From the NCBI GenBank assembly GCA_023807065.1, contig JAJJLU010003730.1:1-34942 (forward strand): 34,942 nucleotides of DNA, written 5' to 3'. This document shows positions 17,448 to 28,289 of this stretch, in pieces. The notes beneath the pieces were generated by a model that was not told where the DNA came from, did no database searches, and was given only the letters and a program-made list of their open reading frames with translations. Within the stretch, counting starts at the first letter, position 1; each line of letters begins with the position of its first letter. The DNA is from Isotricha intestinalis (lineage: Eukaryota > Ciliophora > Litostomatea > Vestibuliferida > Isotrichidae). Made by a program: the position numbers and the translations under genes.

Positions 17448-19823
17448 ATGAATAATCAAGATAGAAATGAATATCAATTTTTTGAACAGAATCAAAAAGA
17501 TGAAATTTCAAGTCAGAACAGTCAAAAAGGGAAAAAAAATTATTATAAAAATATTCAAAGGAATAATCAATTAGATGATAAGTCAAATAATACAAATATG
17601 GATAATTATATGAATTCTCAAAATTTTAGAAAAAATCAAAATAAGAAAAATTTTCCTTCTTTTCAAGGAAAAAATTCAAATGAAGAATTTGAGAATCCTC
17701 AAAATGTGAAAAAAATGAGAAAAAAAAGAAGAGATTATGAACATAATTTTATTCAAAATAATACAATGGAAAATACCTCTAATATTAAAGAAGATTTTCC
17801 ACATGAACAAAATCAAATAAATAATTATCAAAATATGTTTCCAAACAAACAATATAAAAAATATCAAAATAATCAAAATTCAAATAACAATCAAATTCAA
17901 AGACAAAATCAAATTAATAATCAATTTAACAACAATTATATGTCTCCAATGAATGAACAATTTAAACAAAATAATAACAATAATAATAATAATAATCATT
18001 TAGTTCAAAATCAAAATTTTAATTATCAAAATCCAAAGAATAATTTTTACCAAAATCAAAATATGAATAAAACTAATATTCCAAAAAATCAAAATATTCT
18101 TATTCATAATTTTCCAAATCAAAATATAATATATATGAATCAAATTCAAAATCAAATTCCAAGAGAAAACGAAAGTGAAAGTACTTCAATACAAACAAAA
18201 GAAGAAAATTTAAATGAATTAAAAGAAGAAGTGAATTTAAAACCAAATTATCAAAATATGACAATGGAGAATAACAATGATAATATGAATAGACATTTAA
18301 TGAATTTAAATCAAAATATGAATCAATTTATTCCTAATGAAATGTTTATGAATAAAAATTTTAATCAACAAGGAAATTATCCAAGAATTCAAAATAATAT
18401 TTATAATATTCCAAAAATGATTGAACAAAATCAAATGTTTAATATAAATAATAATAATCAAAATTATCCTTTCAATATGAATGAAGATATGAAACATAAT
18501 AATAAAAAAGTAAATAAAATGAATAAATCGTTAAATGAAACTCCAAATCAAACTGTTAATTTGATTCCAAATACTAACAATTCAACTTTTGGAATTCCTA
18601 ATTTAAATTTTCAAGGAGGAAAAACAAGTAATAGATTTTTTAAAAATAATAATAATAATAATATGCAAATTAATAATAAATTAAGTTTAAGTATGCAAGG
18701 AACTAAAAATACAAACCCAAATTTTAATCAAAATATTAATTTAAATTTTATGATGCAATCTCCTCAAGCTCAAAATATTCAAAACCAAATTGCTTCAAAT
18801 ATGATTAATATTCAACAACAAAGAAATTATTATAATTCACTTAATAATAATAATAACAATAATATTAATAATAATCACAATAATAATAATAACAATAATA
18901 ATAATCCACTGAATAATTATAATCATAATAATAATATTAATAATAATACAATTAATAATAATATTAATAATAATACTATTAATAATACTATCAATAATAA
19001 TATTAATAATAACAATAATAATAATACAATTAATAATAATATTAATAATAATACAATTAATAATAATAATAACAATAATAATAATTTAAATAAAAGACAT
19101 CCAAATATTCCTTATAGAACTGTTAATAGTGATAAAAATTTAGTAGGAGCAATAAAAAATAAAAATGATTTTTTTAATCCAAATACAGTGAAAGGGAATT
19201 ATCAAAAATTTCATAATAATAACATAAATAATAATAATTTTAATTTGAATAATAAAAATAACAACTCAATTCAAAATCAAAATTCACAACAAAGAATGTA
19301 TCAAACTAAACCAGAAGAATGGATTATAAATAATTATCATAAAAATAAGCAAAATATTTTAGGTGATATTCAAAATAATAAGAATAATAAAACCTTAAAT
19401 CAAAAAGATAATGTATCTTCTTTAAATGTTAAAATTAAATTCGATGAATCAAAAGAAGAAATTTTTGAATTTAAAGTAGGTGATGACTTATTAAATTTGG
19501 CAAATACTTTAAAATCATATACTAATATAAATGATCAATTGTTATCTTTGCTTTATCAAAAAATAATAAATGCTATGAAAATTAATAAGTATATTTTGGA
19601 TTTAAAACCTCAAAAATTTTATTTGAAACAAATGAACACAATTAGGAATACAATAATGGAAAATGGAAAAAATAATAGTTCAATGAATAAAAATATTGAA
19701 CATCATTTAATAAGAAATGATTCATTTAATCATAATTATAATCAAATTGAGAAATTTGCTTCTGATATGAAGCCTTCTTATGAAGATATTAAAGAAAATG
19801 AATTATTGAATATTACTTTCTAA
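17448..19823 (+). CDS. Poly-Asn/Gln-rich protein with a small conserved C-terminal domain, 791 aa
   Basis: Residues 1-640 are extremely Asn/Gln rich with recurring 'QNxN' and 'NNNN' runs, and are surely disordered or prion-like. A basic patch KKMRKKRRDYEHN lies near residues 88-100. Residues about 657-710 form a distinct segment, LNVKIKFDESKEEIFEFKVG followed by DDLLNLANTLKSY and a helix, with the pattern of the small 'VDV..G....I.V..GD....LA..F...' domain found in many protist proteins. The closing 80 residues are helical then disordered. Granule-forming or RNA-associated roles are plausible for such composition, but no RNA-binding domain is seen. The start ATG at 17448 follows a T-rich leader. 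Function unknown. Confidence 0.7.
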   Translation: MNNQDRNEYQFFEQNQKDEISSQNSQKGKKNYYKNIQRNNQLDDKSNNTNMDNYMNSQNFRKNQNKKNFPSFQGKNSNEEFENPQNVKKMRKKRRDYEHNFIQNNTMENTSNIKEDFPHEQNQINNYQNMFPNKQYKKYQNNQNSNNNQIQRQNQINNQFNNNYMSPMNEQFKQNNNNNNNNNHLVQNQNFNYQNPKNNFYQNQNMNKTNIPKNQNILIHNFPNQNIIYMNQIQNQIPRENESESTSIQTKEENLNELKEEVNLKPNYQNMTMENNNDNMNRHLMNLNQNMNQFIPNEMFMNKNFNQQGNYPRIQNNIYNIPKMIEQNQMFNINNNNQNYPFNMNEDMKHNNKKVNKMNKSLNETPNQTVNLIPNTNNSTFGIPNLNFQGGKTSNRFFKNNNNNNMQINNKLSLSMQGTKNTNPNFNQNINLNFMMQSPQAQNIQNQIASNMINIQQQRNYYNSLNNNNNNNINNNHNNNNNNNNNPLNNYNHNNNINNNTINNNINNNTINNTINNNINNNNNNNTINNNINNNTINNNNNNNNNLNKRHPNIPYRTVNSDKNLVGAIKNKNDFFNPNTVKGNYQKFHNNNINNNNFNLNNKNNNSIQNQNSQQRMYQTKPEEWIINNYHKNKQNILGDIQNNKNNKTLNQKDNVSSLNVKIKFDESKEEIFEFKVGDDLLNLANTLKSYTNINDQLLSLLYQKIINAMKINKYILDLKPQKFYLKQMNTIRNTIMENGKNNSSMNKNIEHHLIRNDSFNHNYNQIEKFASDMKPSYEDIKENELLNITF
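18843..19085 (+). repeat. AAT-rich imperfect tandem repeat coding for Asn tracts
   Basis: Trinucleotide-based repeat within the poly-Asn gene. The central part repeats a unit encoding TINNNINNN several times, with occasional ATT or ACA in place of AAT. Length is likely variable between strains. No frameshift is introduced. Confidence 0.85.
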
Positions 19824-20214
19824 GAAAATAATTGAATAAAAAATCTTGAAAAATTAATAATATATTATATAGTTAAATTATTTATATTTTAAAAATTTAT
19901 TATTGATTTGAATTAAAAGATTTTAAATATAGTTTTTGAATCTTTTAATTTGAATATAATCTCTAAAATAAAATTTAATATCAAAATTTTTACATTTCTT
20001 TATTATTATTTTCTATTGGGATTCTTCTTTAAGAATTTCTTTTCATTTTTTTAAAAATATTGATTTTTGAATATTTTCTAATAAAATTATTACCAATTTT
20101 TTCTTAATTTTTCAATGAGTTATTTTTTTTTTTTCATTTATTTTTTTCTTTTTAATATTTTATTAGTCTTATATTCAATTTTTTGCTGTTAAATAAAGAG
20201 TATTTTTTAAACAC
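19824..20214. other. Intergenic stretch, no gene seen
   Basis: T-rich 3' flank of the poly-Asn gene. Stops are frequent in all frames and nothing is recognised. It leads into the possible Mei2 relic. Confidence 0.4.
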
Positions 20215-20430
20215 TTCTCAAAAGCAATAAAATTATTCAAAAATTGTTTTAGACATAAAAGAAAATGAATGAAGCAATGAACAATAATAAAATAATTAAT
20301 TAATTTCCAATAAATATATAATATTCATAAAGAAAATATTAACAATCTAAAGTAAAATGGTTTTTTTCAACAGAAAAAAATAAAAATAGAATTTGTGAAT
20401 TAAATCAATACTATATAAATTTGAATTGAT
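20215..20430 (+). pseudogene. Probable second Mei2-like relic
   Basis: In one reading frame with several stops, the RRM core of the downstream Mei2-like gene can be followed. A stretch reading FKNCFRHKRK resembles FDCLYVPHDYEK. IIN, stop, FPINI resembles FINFVHPFHI. KY, stop, QSKVKW resembles KFQNKTW. The clearest part is RICELN at about 20390-20407, against KICELN in the intact gene. The spacing between the INF-like and Trp positions differs from the intact gene by only one nucleotide. It lies about 1.1 kb upstream of the functional gene on the same strand, as expected of an old tandem duplicate. Similarity is weak and AT bias could contribute. Confidence 0.45.
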
Positions 20431-21486
20431 AAAGGAAAATAAAAGACGAATAAAATAATAAAAATAATAGATTTTAAAATAAATAATTTTGATTTTTTTT
20501 CAAAAATTAGTAAATAAAAGTTAATCATAAGTAAAAAGGATAAACATAAAATTATCCATTTTTTAAAAAAATTTATAAGATTATTATTTTAAAAATAAAA
20601 ATAACCCTTATGATTATGAAATTTTAAAAGAAAAATAATTAGCTTTTCTTTTGAAGGTAATTAATTACTGCCAAAAAAAGATTTAAAAATATTTATCTGA
20701 AATATCAAATAAAATTTTAAAAAAATGTAAAAAATATCTTCTTCCTTTAAATATGATTTCAAAAGAATAAAAATAAATATTTTCACATTATAATCTTCTA
20801 ATTTCTAATAATTATAAATATTCTCATCCAAAACTACATTTAATAAATATATTTACATTAACTTTTACTTATATAATCATAATAATTTTAAAAAGAGGAA
20901 ATCACAAAAAAAACAAAACAATAAAAAAATATTTTATAAAATTTAATTAAATATGAAGATGAAAATAAAAGAAATAAAAAATAAGAAAAAAATTTTGTAA
21001 ATCAGATAGAAAGGAAATTACTTAATAAAAGCAATATTTATATATATATGAATTTATTCATAAATCCAAATATACACATAAACACAGAGATTCAATAGAT
21101 ATAATCAAAGAATTAATAATAATTAGACAAAGGTAAATATTGAATGTATGTGTAAATTAATATTAAATGTATGATAAATTATTATAATAAAAATGGTCCT
21201 ATTGAAAATATTATAGTTTTTGAGAAAAAAAGAAAAAAAAAATAATAAAGAAGAGAAAAAAATAAAATTTTTCAACTAATCTTAAAAGATAAAATAAAAA
21301 TAAAAAAATAATTATAAAAGTCATTAATTTTTTATTTATAAATATTATATATAAAATATATTTTTTATTTAAACTAATGACAAAAAAAAACAAATTCAAT
21401 AAATAAATAAAAAGAATTATCTAAAATACAGAAAAAATTTAAAAATTATTAAATAATTTTAATAAAAGTAACATAAAATAATATTC
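20431..21486. other. 1 kb A-rich upstream region of the Mei2-like gene
   Basis: Strongly A-rich on the plus strand with stops in all frames. A minus-strand open stretch at 21211-21399 encodes only a Phe/Ile-rich low-complexity peptide and is not credible as a gene. The promoter of the Mei2-like gene is presumably near the right end. Confidence 0.4.
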
Positions 21487-23112
21487 ATGTCAGAAAATGT
21501 TTCAATATTAGGAAACGAAAAATCATTTTTTGAAGATAGACCTTTTTATAATGAAAATCAAAAAAACAATAAAGAAATATCAAAAAATTCATCTAATCCA
21601 GAGAGAACATATGATAGACTTAATAATGAAATAAAAAAATTCACAGAAAATCAAAAAGATTCAAGTTATATTAGTTCAAATTCTAATTCAAAACCTTTAG
21701 AAAAGCAAACAATAAATGATCATTTATTAGAAAGAAAATATTGGAAAGAACAAAATTTACAAACAGAACAACAATTTACAAATAAATATAAAAAATTAAA
21801 AAAATTAAATGAAAAAATAAAAACAAGAAAACAAATTCCAAAACCAAATCAAGAAATAATATTTGATCATACTTCAGATATAGATGAATTTGTTTCTGAT
21901 GAATTATCAAATGATGAAAACGAACATGAATATATAAATAAAGTTTCTTCTATTCATATTCATTCCACAAAATTTAATTCAAACAATAATAATAATAATA
22001 ATAATATAGATAATAGATATATTTGTGTTACTGAACCTGAAGAATATTCAAATTCGAAACAAATTGTAAATACTTTTAACAACGAAAATATTCAAGATAT
22101 TTTTTTTTGTCCTATTCCAAGAATTCCAATTGGTTCTTTTGTTTCTATGAATTATCCTACTTTGAATAAAGGTAGTTTTGTTTCTACTAATTATTCAAGT
22201 AATAAAGTCCCTTTAAATTTTGGAAGTACAGATGCTTCACAAAATTTAGATGGAGATGAAAATAGTGAAAATATTGAAGGTAATCAATTGGGAAATTTAA
22301 AATATTTAAATGATTTAAGAGCTAGAATGAATAATAATGATTATGATATGAATTATAATATAAAAATGAATTTAAATATGATTTACCCTTTAATTCCAAA
22401 TCCACTTCAAAATATTATACAAAATCAAAATAATAATAATAATTTTAATAATAATAAAGAACCAATTAATCCTAATTTAAATAATATAAATAATCCAAAT
22501 AATACAAATAATAATAATAAAGGAATTTTTATTAAGCAAAAAACAAATTCAAATAATCAAAATAAAATAGTAAAAAATACTCATCATAAAACAGAAATAT
22601 CAAAAGGGGAGAAACAATTAATTAATATTGATGACATTATTAATGGAAAAGATAAAAGAACAACAATAATGATAAGAAATATACCAATAAAATACAAAGA
22701 TGAAATGTTAATCGAAGAATTAAGTAATTTTAAAGGGAAATTTGACTGTTTATATGTACCTCATGATTATGAAAAAGGAGGAAATAAAGGTTATGGTTTT
22801 ATTAATTTTGTTCATCCTTTTCATATTCTTTTATTTTGTTCTAAATTTCAAAATAAAACTTGGACTTATTTTGAAAGCAAAAAAATTTGTGAATTAAATT
22901 TTGCTAATTTTCAAGGTATTTATGAAATTCAAAAACATGCTAAAAATTATAAAGGAGTTAAAAAACCTATTTTTTTTGAAGGATTAGACAATTTAAAAAA
23001 TATTGAAGTTCCTTTAAAATACTTAACTAAGATAAAAAAAAAATATCCGAATTTGTCTTATATAGAAAAAAAAGACAATGAATCATTTATCATCAAAAGT
23101 TTTGGTGATTAG
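21487..23112 (+). CDS. Mei2-like RNA-binding protein with C-terminal RRM, 541 aa
   Basis: The C-terminal domain (about residues 390-500) is the Mei2-type RRM (RRM_2): RTTIMIRNIPIKY contains RNP2, NKGYGFINF contains RNP1, and the extension TWTYFESKKICELNFANFQG is the characteristic 'W..F.S.K.C.L.YA..QG' block that separates Mei2 proteins from ordinary RRMs. Family knowledge: fission yeast Mei2 and plant AML proteins bind RNA and control meiosis and development; the role here may be similar but is inferred. Residues 1-380 are disordered, Asn-rich, with a short internal duplication GSFVSMNY / GSFVSTNY (216-236). No N-terminal RRMs are present, unlike plant members, which usually have three. The stop is TAG. 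Two degenerate copies lie upstream in the window. Confidence 0.9.
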   Translation: MSENVSILGNEKSFFEDRPFYNENQKNNKEISKNSSNPERTYDRLNNEIKKFTENQKDSSYISSNSNSKPLEKQTINDHLLERKYWKEQNLQTEQQFTNKYKKLKKLNEKIKTRKQIPKPNQEIIFDHTSDIDEFVSDELSNDENEHEYINKVSSIHIHSTKFNSNNNNNNNNIDNRYICVTEPEEYSNSKQIVNTFNNENIQDIFFCPIPRIPIGSFVSMNYPTLNKGSFVSTNYSSNKVPLNFGSTDASQNLDGDENSENIEGNQLGNLKYLNDLRARMNNNDYDMNYNIKMNLNMIYPLIPNPLQNIIQNQNNNNNFNNNKEPINPNLNNINNPNNTNNNNKGIFIKQKTNSNNQNKIVKNTHHKTEISKGEKQLINIDDIINGKDKRTTIMIRNIPIKYKDEMLIEELSNFKGKFDCLYVPHDYEKGGNKGYGFINFVHPFHILLFCSKFQNKTWTYFESKKICELNFANFQGIYEIQKHAKNYKGVKKPIFFEGLDNLKNIEVPLKYLTKIKKKYPNLSYIEKKDNESFIIKSFGD

Positions 23113-23658
23113 ATTTTTTTTTTACTTTTTTTTATTTTAATTATTCAAACTTTTGATTTTTTTTCCTTTAATATAAAATAAATATGTCTTTTTCTATATT
23201 TTTATTATATTTCATTTTACTTTTATAATAAGAGTAATTTAATTACAAACCATAATAAAAAAATAATCACTCAAATATGAATAAAAATACCTCTTCAAAA
23301 AATTTATTAAATTATTAAAATATTGTTAACTAAATAGAAAAAATAAAGGTATTTTCTACATAAAAAAATAAACTCGATTCTATTTTTATATATTATATGT
23401 TTTTTTATGATTGAGGAATATTCATTATTTTCTTTGATTATGGAAAATCTTTAACCTTCTAATCACTTTTTTTATTTATAATACAAAGAATAAATATCAA
23501 ATCTATGACATAAATAATCACATTCTTAGAAAATTTTCTTCTATAATTTTTCCATTATAACTTTATTTAAAATAGAATTAAACCAATATTATAATTTGAC
23601 AATATTTTATATATAGATATTTATAAAAAAATAATTACATCATAATTAAAACATTTAT
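23113..23658. other. Intergenic gap between convergent genes
   Basis: 546 bp between the Mei2-like stop and the flippase stop. A/T-rich, with stops in all frames and no RNA gene or relic recognised. It should hold both 3' ends. Confidence 0.4.
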
Positions 23659-26600
23659 CTAATCATTTTTGATATTAATTATTTTAGGACTAAAAGTTCC
23701 ACCATTTTCATTTGATGGATTATGATAAGAATCATTATTTTCTTCAGGAACTTTGGTAATACCTTGATAATAATTTTTATTTGGAAAATTTAAAGTTAAT
23801 CTATCTCTGTTATTAAAAGGTGAATTATTAGTTGATATTGTTCCTTTTTCTTTGAAATTTATTTGCAAATTAAGAGCTTTAAAACCATTATTTTCATTAT
23901 TTTTTAAAACTTGTTTACTATTATCAAAAACATGTTCTTCTTCTTCTTTTAAATTCTTTAATTCTTTTCTTCTTTCACCTTTCAAAATTTCACTACTTAA
24001 ATTACCTAAAGAACTTTTTATATTTATTTCACTTTGTTTATTATTATGAGAATTTGAAAAAGTTTCATCAACTATATTATAAGATTCTCTAATTATTTTA
24101 CTGTTTTCTAACAATTTTGTAGTATTATTTTTATATTTTCTAAATAGCATACATTCAGTATATAATTCATGAGTAAAAAAAATAATATAAACATGATTGA
24201 AATATTCAAAAATAAAACAAGTTCCAGAAACTAAAATTAAATTCAACCAAAATTTCAAACAACTGAAAGAAGGAAAAATAATAGAATAAGAATTAAATAT
24301 AGAATTATATTGTACAAAAGAACAAAATCCAAAATAAATAGCCCATGAAGTAAAAAAAATCATAAAAGGAAAAATCCAAACATAATATAATTGTTTAATC
24401 ATCAAACTAAAAGAAACAATAAATATAATATTAGTATATAACATTAAAGAAAGACACCAAATATCAGCATAAATTCCATTATTACTAATAGAACTTTCCC
24501 TTATAGAATTAGCAACCAAAAAATAATTGATAAGACTGAAAATAATAGCTTTAATTAAATAAAAGAAAAAATTAACTTTTGAAAAGATATTATTATAATT
24601 ACTTTCCTTATATAAAATAGGCATTAATTTATATCCAATTTTAAAATCCTCTTCTAAAAAATCAAAATTTGTTAAAGCCTGAACTCCTAAAGGTAAAGCA
24701 GTGAAAATTAAATTATAAAAAGAAATAAACCAATCATCAATTAAGCTTTGTCCACTTGCAATATTAAAGAACATAAAATAAAATTGTAAAATAGAAAAAA
24801 CGAAATTTTTAAAAAAAAAATATAAAATCATATTCCCAGTTCTATTAATAGAATTTCTTCCATGGAAAAATAATAATCTTCTTAAATATTTAAATTCTCC
24901 AATAGAAAAATCAGAACTTTGAACAGCTAACATTCCTTCTTCTCCATATATACCAATTCCTACATGAGATTCTAATATCATTGAAACATCATTTCCTCCA
25001 TCTCCAATAGCTAAAGTAGTAAAATCATTATTTATTTTCTTTAATTCTTGAACAACTTGACTTTTTTGTAAAGGAGAAACTCTACAACAAACTACACTTT
25101 CAGCATTAACTGCTATTTGTAAAAATTTTTGAGTTAAGGCTTTTTTAGAAAAAATATATGATAACATTGGAGAATCAATTATTATACTAAATTTTAATTG
25201 TGAATCATGAGATAGTGAATATGTATTACTTTCATATCCTTCATCTAAACTCATTTGAATGTTTGAAAATCTACTATATTCATTGAAAAAATGAGATATT
25301 TCTGCCCAAGGAGAATTTGATAATTTTATTTTAAAATTTTTATTTTCAAGTGTTATTAAATTACAACTTAAAGATATATTCTCGGCTGTATCTATTTTAT
25401 CTCCTGTTAACATCCATATTTTTATTCCACTATTTCTTAAATCTTGAATTGTCTCTGGTACTTTATCTTGTAATTTATCTTCTACTATTGTTACTCCTAA
25501 TAAAAAAAAATTTTGCTCCATTTCTTCTATACATTCATTGACAAATATTTCTTTTTTGTTTAAATTTAATTCCACTTCTTTTAATTTGTTTGAAAATTTT
25601 CTGTATTCATTTTTATCTATTATTTTATATGCTATAAATAATGTTCTATAACCTTTTCTTGCAAAATAATCACTAAATTTAATTGCTGTTTGAATATTTT
25701 TAGTATCACAATTTTTATTCAATCTTTTTAATATTTCACTATCAGCTCCTTTAGTATAAATTTTAATTTGATCATTTGGGGTATTAACAATAATACTCAT
25801 TCTTTTTCTTTCACTTGAAAAATTTATCATGTTTAAAATTTGAAAATCTAATTCTTTTTCTCCAAATTTAATTTTTTTAATGTCATTTAAAGAAGGTAAT
25901 AAAATATATCCTTGTTCTTTAGCAGAGCAAACTAATTCAATATCATCTGGAGAAACACCGTTATATTCTAATCCTCCATCTATATCATTATATGTTGCAA
26001 AACATTCATTCCCTATTGATAAAGCAAACCAAAATTCATTCATTAAATCTAATTGTTCTTTTAAAAATAAATTTGATTTATTTGTTATTATTTCATACAT
26101 ATAATTATCTTTTATTTTTATTATATTTTTTATATCGTTATTATTTAAATATACAGAACTTTCATCACTTAAAAATGAACTTGATTTATTATTTATTGAT
26201 GTTATTAATTTATTCCTAGTTTTATCTGTCCGGTTTTCTATTTTTATACTTAAATTACTTAAAAAAGGATGAGATGGATGATATGAACAATTTAAATTTT
26301 TATTGTTAATCACTTCAAATGTATTGTTATATAAATTGTTATTTTTTCTATCTTCTCTTTCTGATATATTATGTTTTTTACTTTGATTGTTACGATTATA
26401 TATTGAAATTTCATTTGATTTTAATTTTATTGATTTTTTCGATGTTTTTTTTTTACATTTAGAATTATCATTATTGTGTTCTTCTTCATTTGATATATAT
26501 TCAAAACATTTATCTCCTATAACACAATATTTAAGTTCCATTTTATTACATGTTAAAGTTCCAGTTTTATCACTAAATACATAATTTATTTTCCCTAATT

Positions 26601-27828
26601 CTTCTATTATACTTACTGTATTTGCACTACAATATTTTTTTCTGAAAAAACTATAAAGTTCAATATCTTTTGTTATAAAATATCCTTGTATTACTTTTAT
26701 TATTTCTAATGTAACAATCAATGAGATTGGTATCATTGTATTTAGTAATAATAAATAAGTAAAAAAAGATAATAAACTTTCCTTTTTTACTTTTCTGTTT
26801 TTTGGAAAAATAAAGTTCACTAAAAAGTTTGTTTTGTCTTTTTCATAATGACTATGCATTAAAACACAAACAAAACATAAAATAATTTGAAGAAAGAAAA
26901 TAAAAACTAATACACGTCCCATTAAAAGTTCAACCCTACTAAATTTTATTCTTGGTTTTTTTGAATTTAATAATATTTTATTATCACTTCCAGCGTAAAG
27001 ACAAATACCAGCAATTTGTTTAGTTTGTCTTAAAATAGAACCTTTCAATAACATTTGATCTCCATTTAATGTATATTTTAAATTTTCAATATCATAATCT
27101 TCACTAATAGAAACTTTATAACCTTTAGGAATTCTTTTAAAAATAATTGACATTTTTCCAGAAAATTTATATAATTCAGGATTAGGCATATCACATTGGC
27201 ATTTCCCAATAAAGCTTTTATATGGAATATTCTTTATTGTTGAAAAATATTCTTTCTTAATTTCCTTATTACAAGTTTTAGTTTTTAAATTTTTTTCACC
27301 ATCTAAAGAACTAGTTTCAATATAACAAACTCCATCAATATGAGAAGAATCTAATAAAATACAATCACAAGGAAATTCTTCATTTTCATTTATTAATATT
27401 ATATCACCAACATTTATTTCACTACTTACATCAGTGACAAATTCTCCGTCTTTCAAAATTAATATTTTTCTGTTATTACTTTTTCTATCATATTTATATC
27501 TTGAAATATCTTCTATTAATTCTCTTATTAATGAAATACTTAAAACAAAACATAATGGAAGAATAGCTGCTAAAGGTTTTAAAGGAGATATTATTTTTAT
27601 ACTTTGAATTATTGCAATAAATAAAAAATATATATTAGGAAGTCGAGAAAATTGTAATAAAAGGGATTTTGGAAAAAAAGTTATAATATTATATTTTGTT
27701 GTCGATATGTAATTATTTTTATGTTTGTAAATTTGAGTATTTTTGATTGGATTGTTGATATAAAATTCATAATATTTTTTTGGGACGTTTATACTTTTTT
27801 GGGAGAGTGTTGTCAAACTAGATCTCAT
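23659..27828 (-). CDS. P4-type ATPase (phospholipid flippase), 1389 aa
   Basis: All P4 landmarks are present in order. N-terminal NNYISTTKYNIITFFPKSLL and QFSRLPNIYF precede TM1-2. DGEKN (176-180) is the P4 form of the TGE loop. PISL (367-370) lies in TM4. DKTGTLT has the phosphorylated Asp420. KGADSEIL (693-700) is the nucleotide-binding site, followed by TGDKIDTAENIS (808-819) and GDGGNDVSM (942-950) for the hinge and Mg site. About ten membrane helices are visible, the last six between 1000 and 1225. It should translocate aminophospholipids from the outer to the inner leaflet at the plasma membrane or Golgi/endosomes, normally with a CDC50 partner, which is not in this window. An Asn/Lys/Ser-rich insertion (about 440-590) sits between the P and N domains, and a 160-residue disordered tail follows TM10. 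Complete; stop TAG. Confidence 0.95.
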   Translation of the reverse strand: MRSSLTTLSQKSINVPKKYYEFYINNPIKNTQIYKHKNNYISTTKYNIITFFPKSLLLQFSRLPNIYFLFIAIIQSIKIISPLKPLAAILPLCFVLSISLIRELIEDISRYKYDRKSNNRKILILKDGEFVTDVSSEINVGDIILINENEEFPCDCILLDSSHIDGVCYIETSSLDGEKNLKTKTCNKEIKKEYFSTIKNIPYKSFIGKCQCDMPNPELYKFSGKMSIIFKRIPKGYKVSISEDYDIENLKYTLNGDQMLLKGSILRQTKQIAGICLYAGSDNKILLNSKKPRIKFSRVELLMGRVLVFIFFLQIILCFVCVLMHSHYEKDKTNFLVNFIFPKNRKVKKESLLSFFTYLLLLNTMIPISLIVTLEIIKVIQGYFITKDIELYSFFRKKYCSANTVSIIEELGKINYVFSDKTGTLTCNKMELKYCVIGDKCFEYISNEEEHNNDNSKCKKKTSKKSIKLKSNEISIYNRNNQSKKHNISEREDRKNNNLYNNTFEVINNKNLNCSYHPSHPFLSNLSIKIENRTDKTRNKLITSINNKSSSFLSDESSVYLNNNDIKNIIKIKDNYMYEIITNKSNLFLKEQLDLMNEFWFALSIGNECFATYNDIDGGLEYNGVSPDDIELVCSAKEQGYILLPSLNDIKKIKFGEKELDFQILNMINFSSERKRMSIIVNTPNDQIKIYTKGADSEILKRLNKNCDTKNIQTAIKFSDYFARKGYRTLFIAYKIIDKNEYRKFSNKLKEVELNLNKKEIFVNECIEEMEQNFFLLGVTIVEDKLQDKVPETIQDLRNSGIKIWMLTGDKIDTAENISLSCNLITLENKNFKIKLSNSPWAEISHFFNEYSRFSNIQMSLDEGYESNTYSLSHDSQLKFSIIIDSPMLSYIFSKKALTQKFLQIAVNAESVVCCRVSPLQKSQVVQELKKINNDFTTLAIGDGGNDVSMILESHVGIGIYGEEGMLAVQSSDFSIGEFKYLRRLLFFHGRNSINRTGNMILYFFFKNFVFSILQFYFMFFNIASGQSLIDDWFISFYNLIFTALPLGVQALTNFDFLEEDFKIGYKLMPILYKESNYNNIFSKVNFFFYLIKAIIFSLINYFLVANSIRESSISNNGIYADIWCLSLMLYTNIIFIVSFSLMIKQLYYVWIFPFMIFFTSWAIYFGFCSFVQYNSIFNSYSIIFPSFSCLKFWLNLILVSGTCFIFEYFNHVYIIFFTHELYTECMLFRKYKNNTTKLLENSKIIRESYNIVDETFSNSHNNKQSEINIKSSLGNLSSEILKGERRKELKNLKEEEEHVFDNSKQVLKNNENNGFKALNLQINFKEKGTISTNNSPFNNRDRLTLNFPNKNYYQGITKVPEENNDSYHNPSNENGGTFSPKIINIKND

Positions 27829-28289
27829 TTTTTTAATATTTAATTAAAAATTTTTCAATTTTTCAAGTTTTTACATTCTCTTTATCAATTATTTAAATAA
27901 TTATGAAAGAATTTATATTATTTTATTATTTGATTCTAAACTTTATTAATTTAATTAATAAATGAAATATACACTTTTAAACTTAATTCCATTAAAATAA
28001 ATATATCTACAGTATATAAATTAAACTTTAAAGAAAAATAAAATAATTTTTATTTAGACAAATTAATAAATTTTAGATGAGATATTTTCAAGAATTTAAA
28101 ATTAAAAAAATTTAATTCTCTTGAAAAAAAAAAATTTAAAATTTATTAGATGATTTAAAAAAATTAAATTGTTTTTATATAATTAATCTTGAATTATATT
28201 TTTATTTATATATTTTTGTTAATTTCTAATTTAAAATCCTTTACTTGATTAAAATAATATTTATAATTAATTATTTCATTAATATAAAA
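27829..28289. other. Upstream region of the flippase gene
   Basis: 461 bp between two minus-strand genes, holding the flippase promoter and the 3' end of the small coiled-coil gene. An in-frame stop lies a few codons upstream of the flippase ATG, so no N-terminal extension is indicated. No motif or relic recognised. Confidence 0.4.

Noticed and set aside
18306..18497. Minus-strand Ile/His-rich open frame within the poly-Asn gene
   Set aside because: Reverse-complement shadow of Asn-rich codons (AAT reads ATT).
21211..21399. Minus-strand 62-codon open frame rich in Phe and Ile
   Set aside because: Product of A-rich plus-strand sequence; low complexity, no domain, inside the upstream region of the Mei2-like gene.
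25350..26584. Several plus-strand open frames of 63-75 codons opposite the flippase
   Set aside because: They are antisense shadows of the P4-ATPase coding strand, whose motifs are unambiguous.
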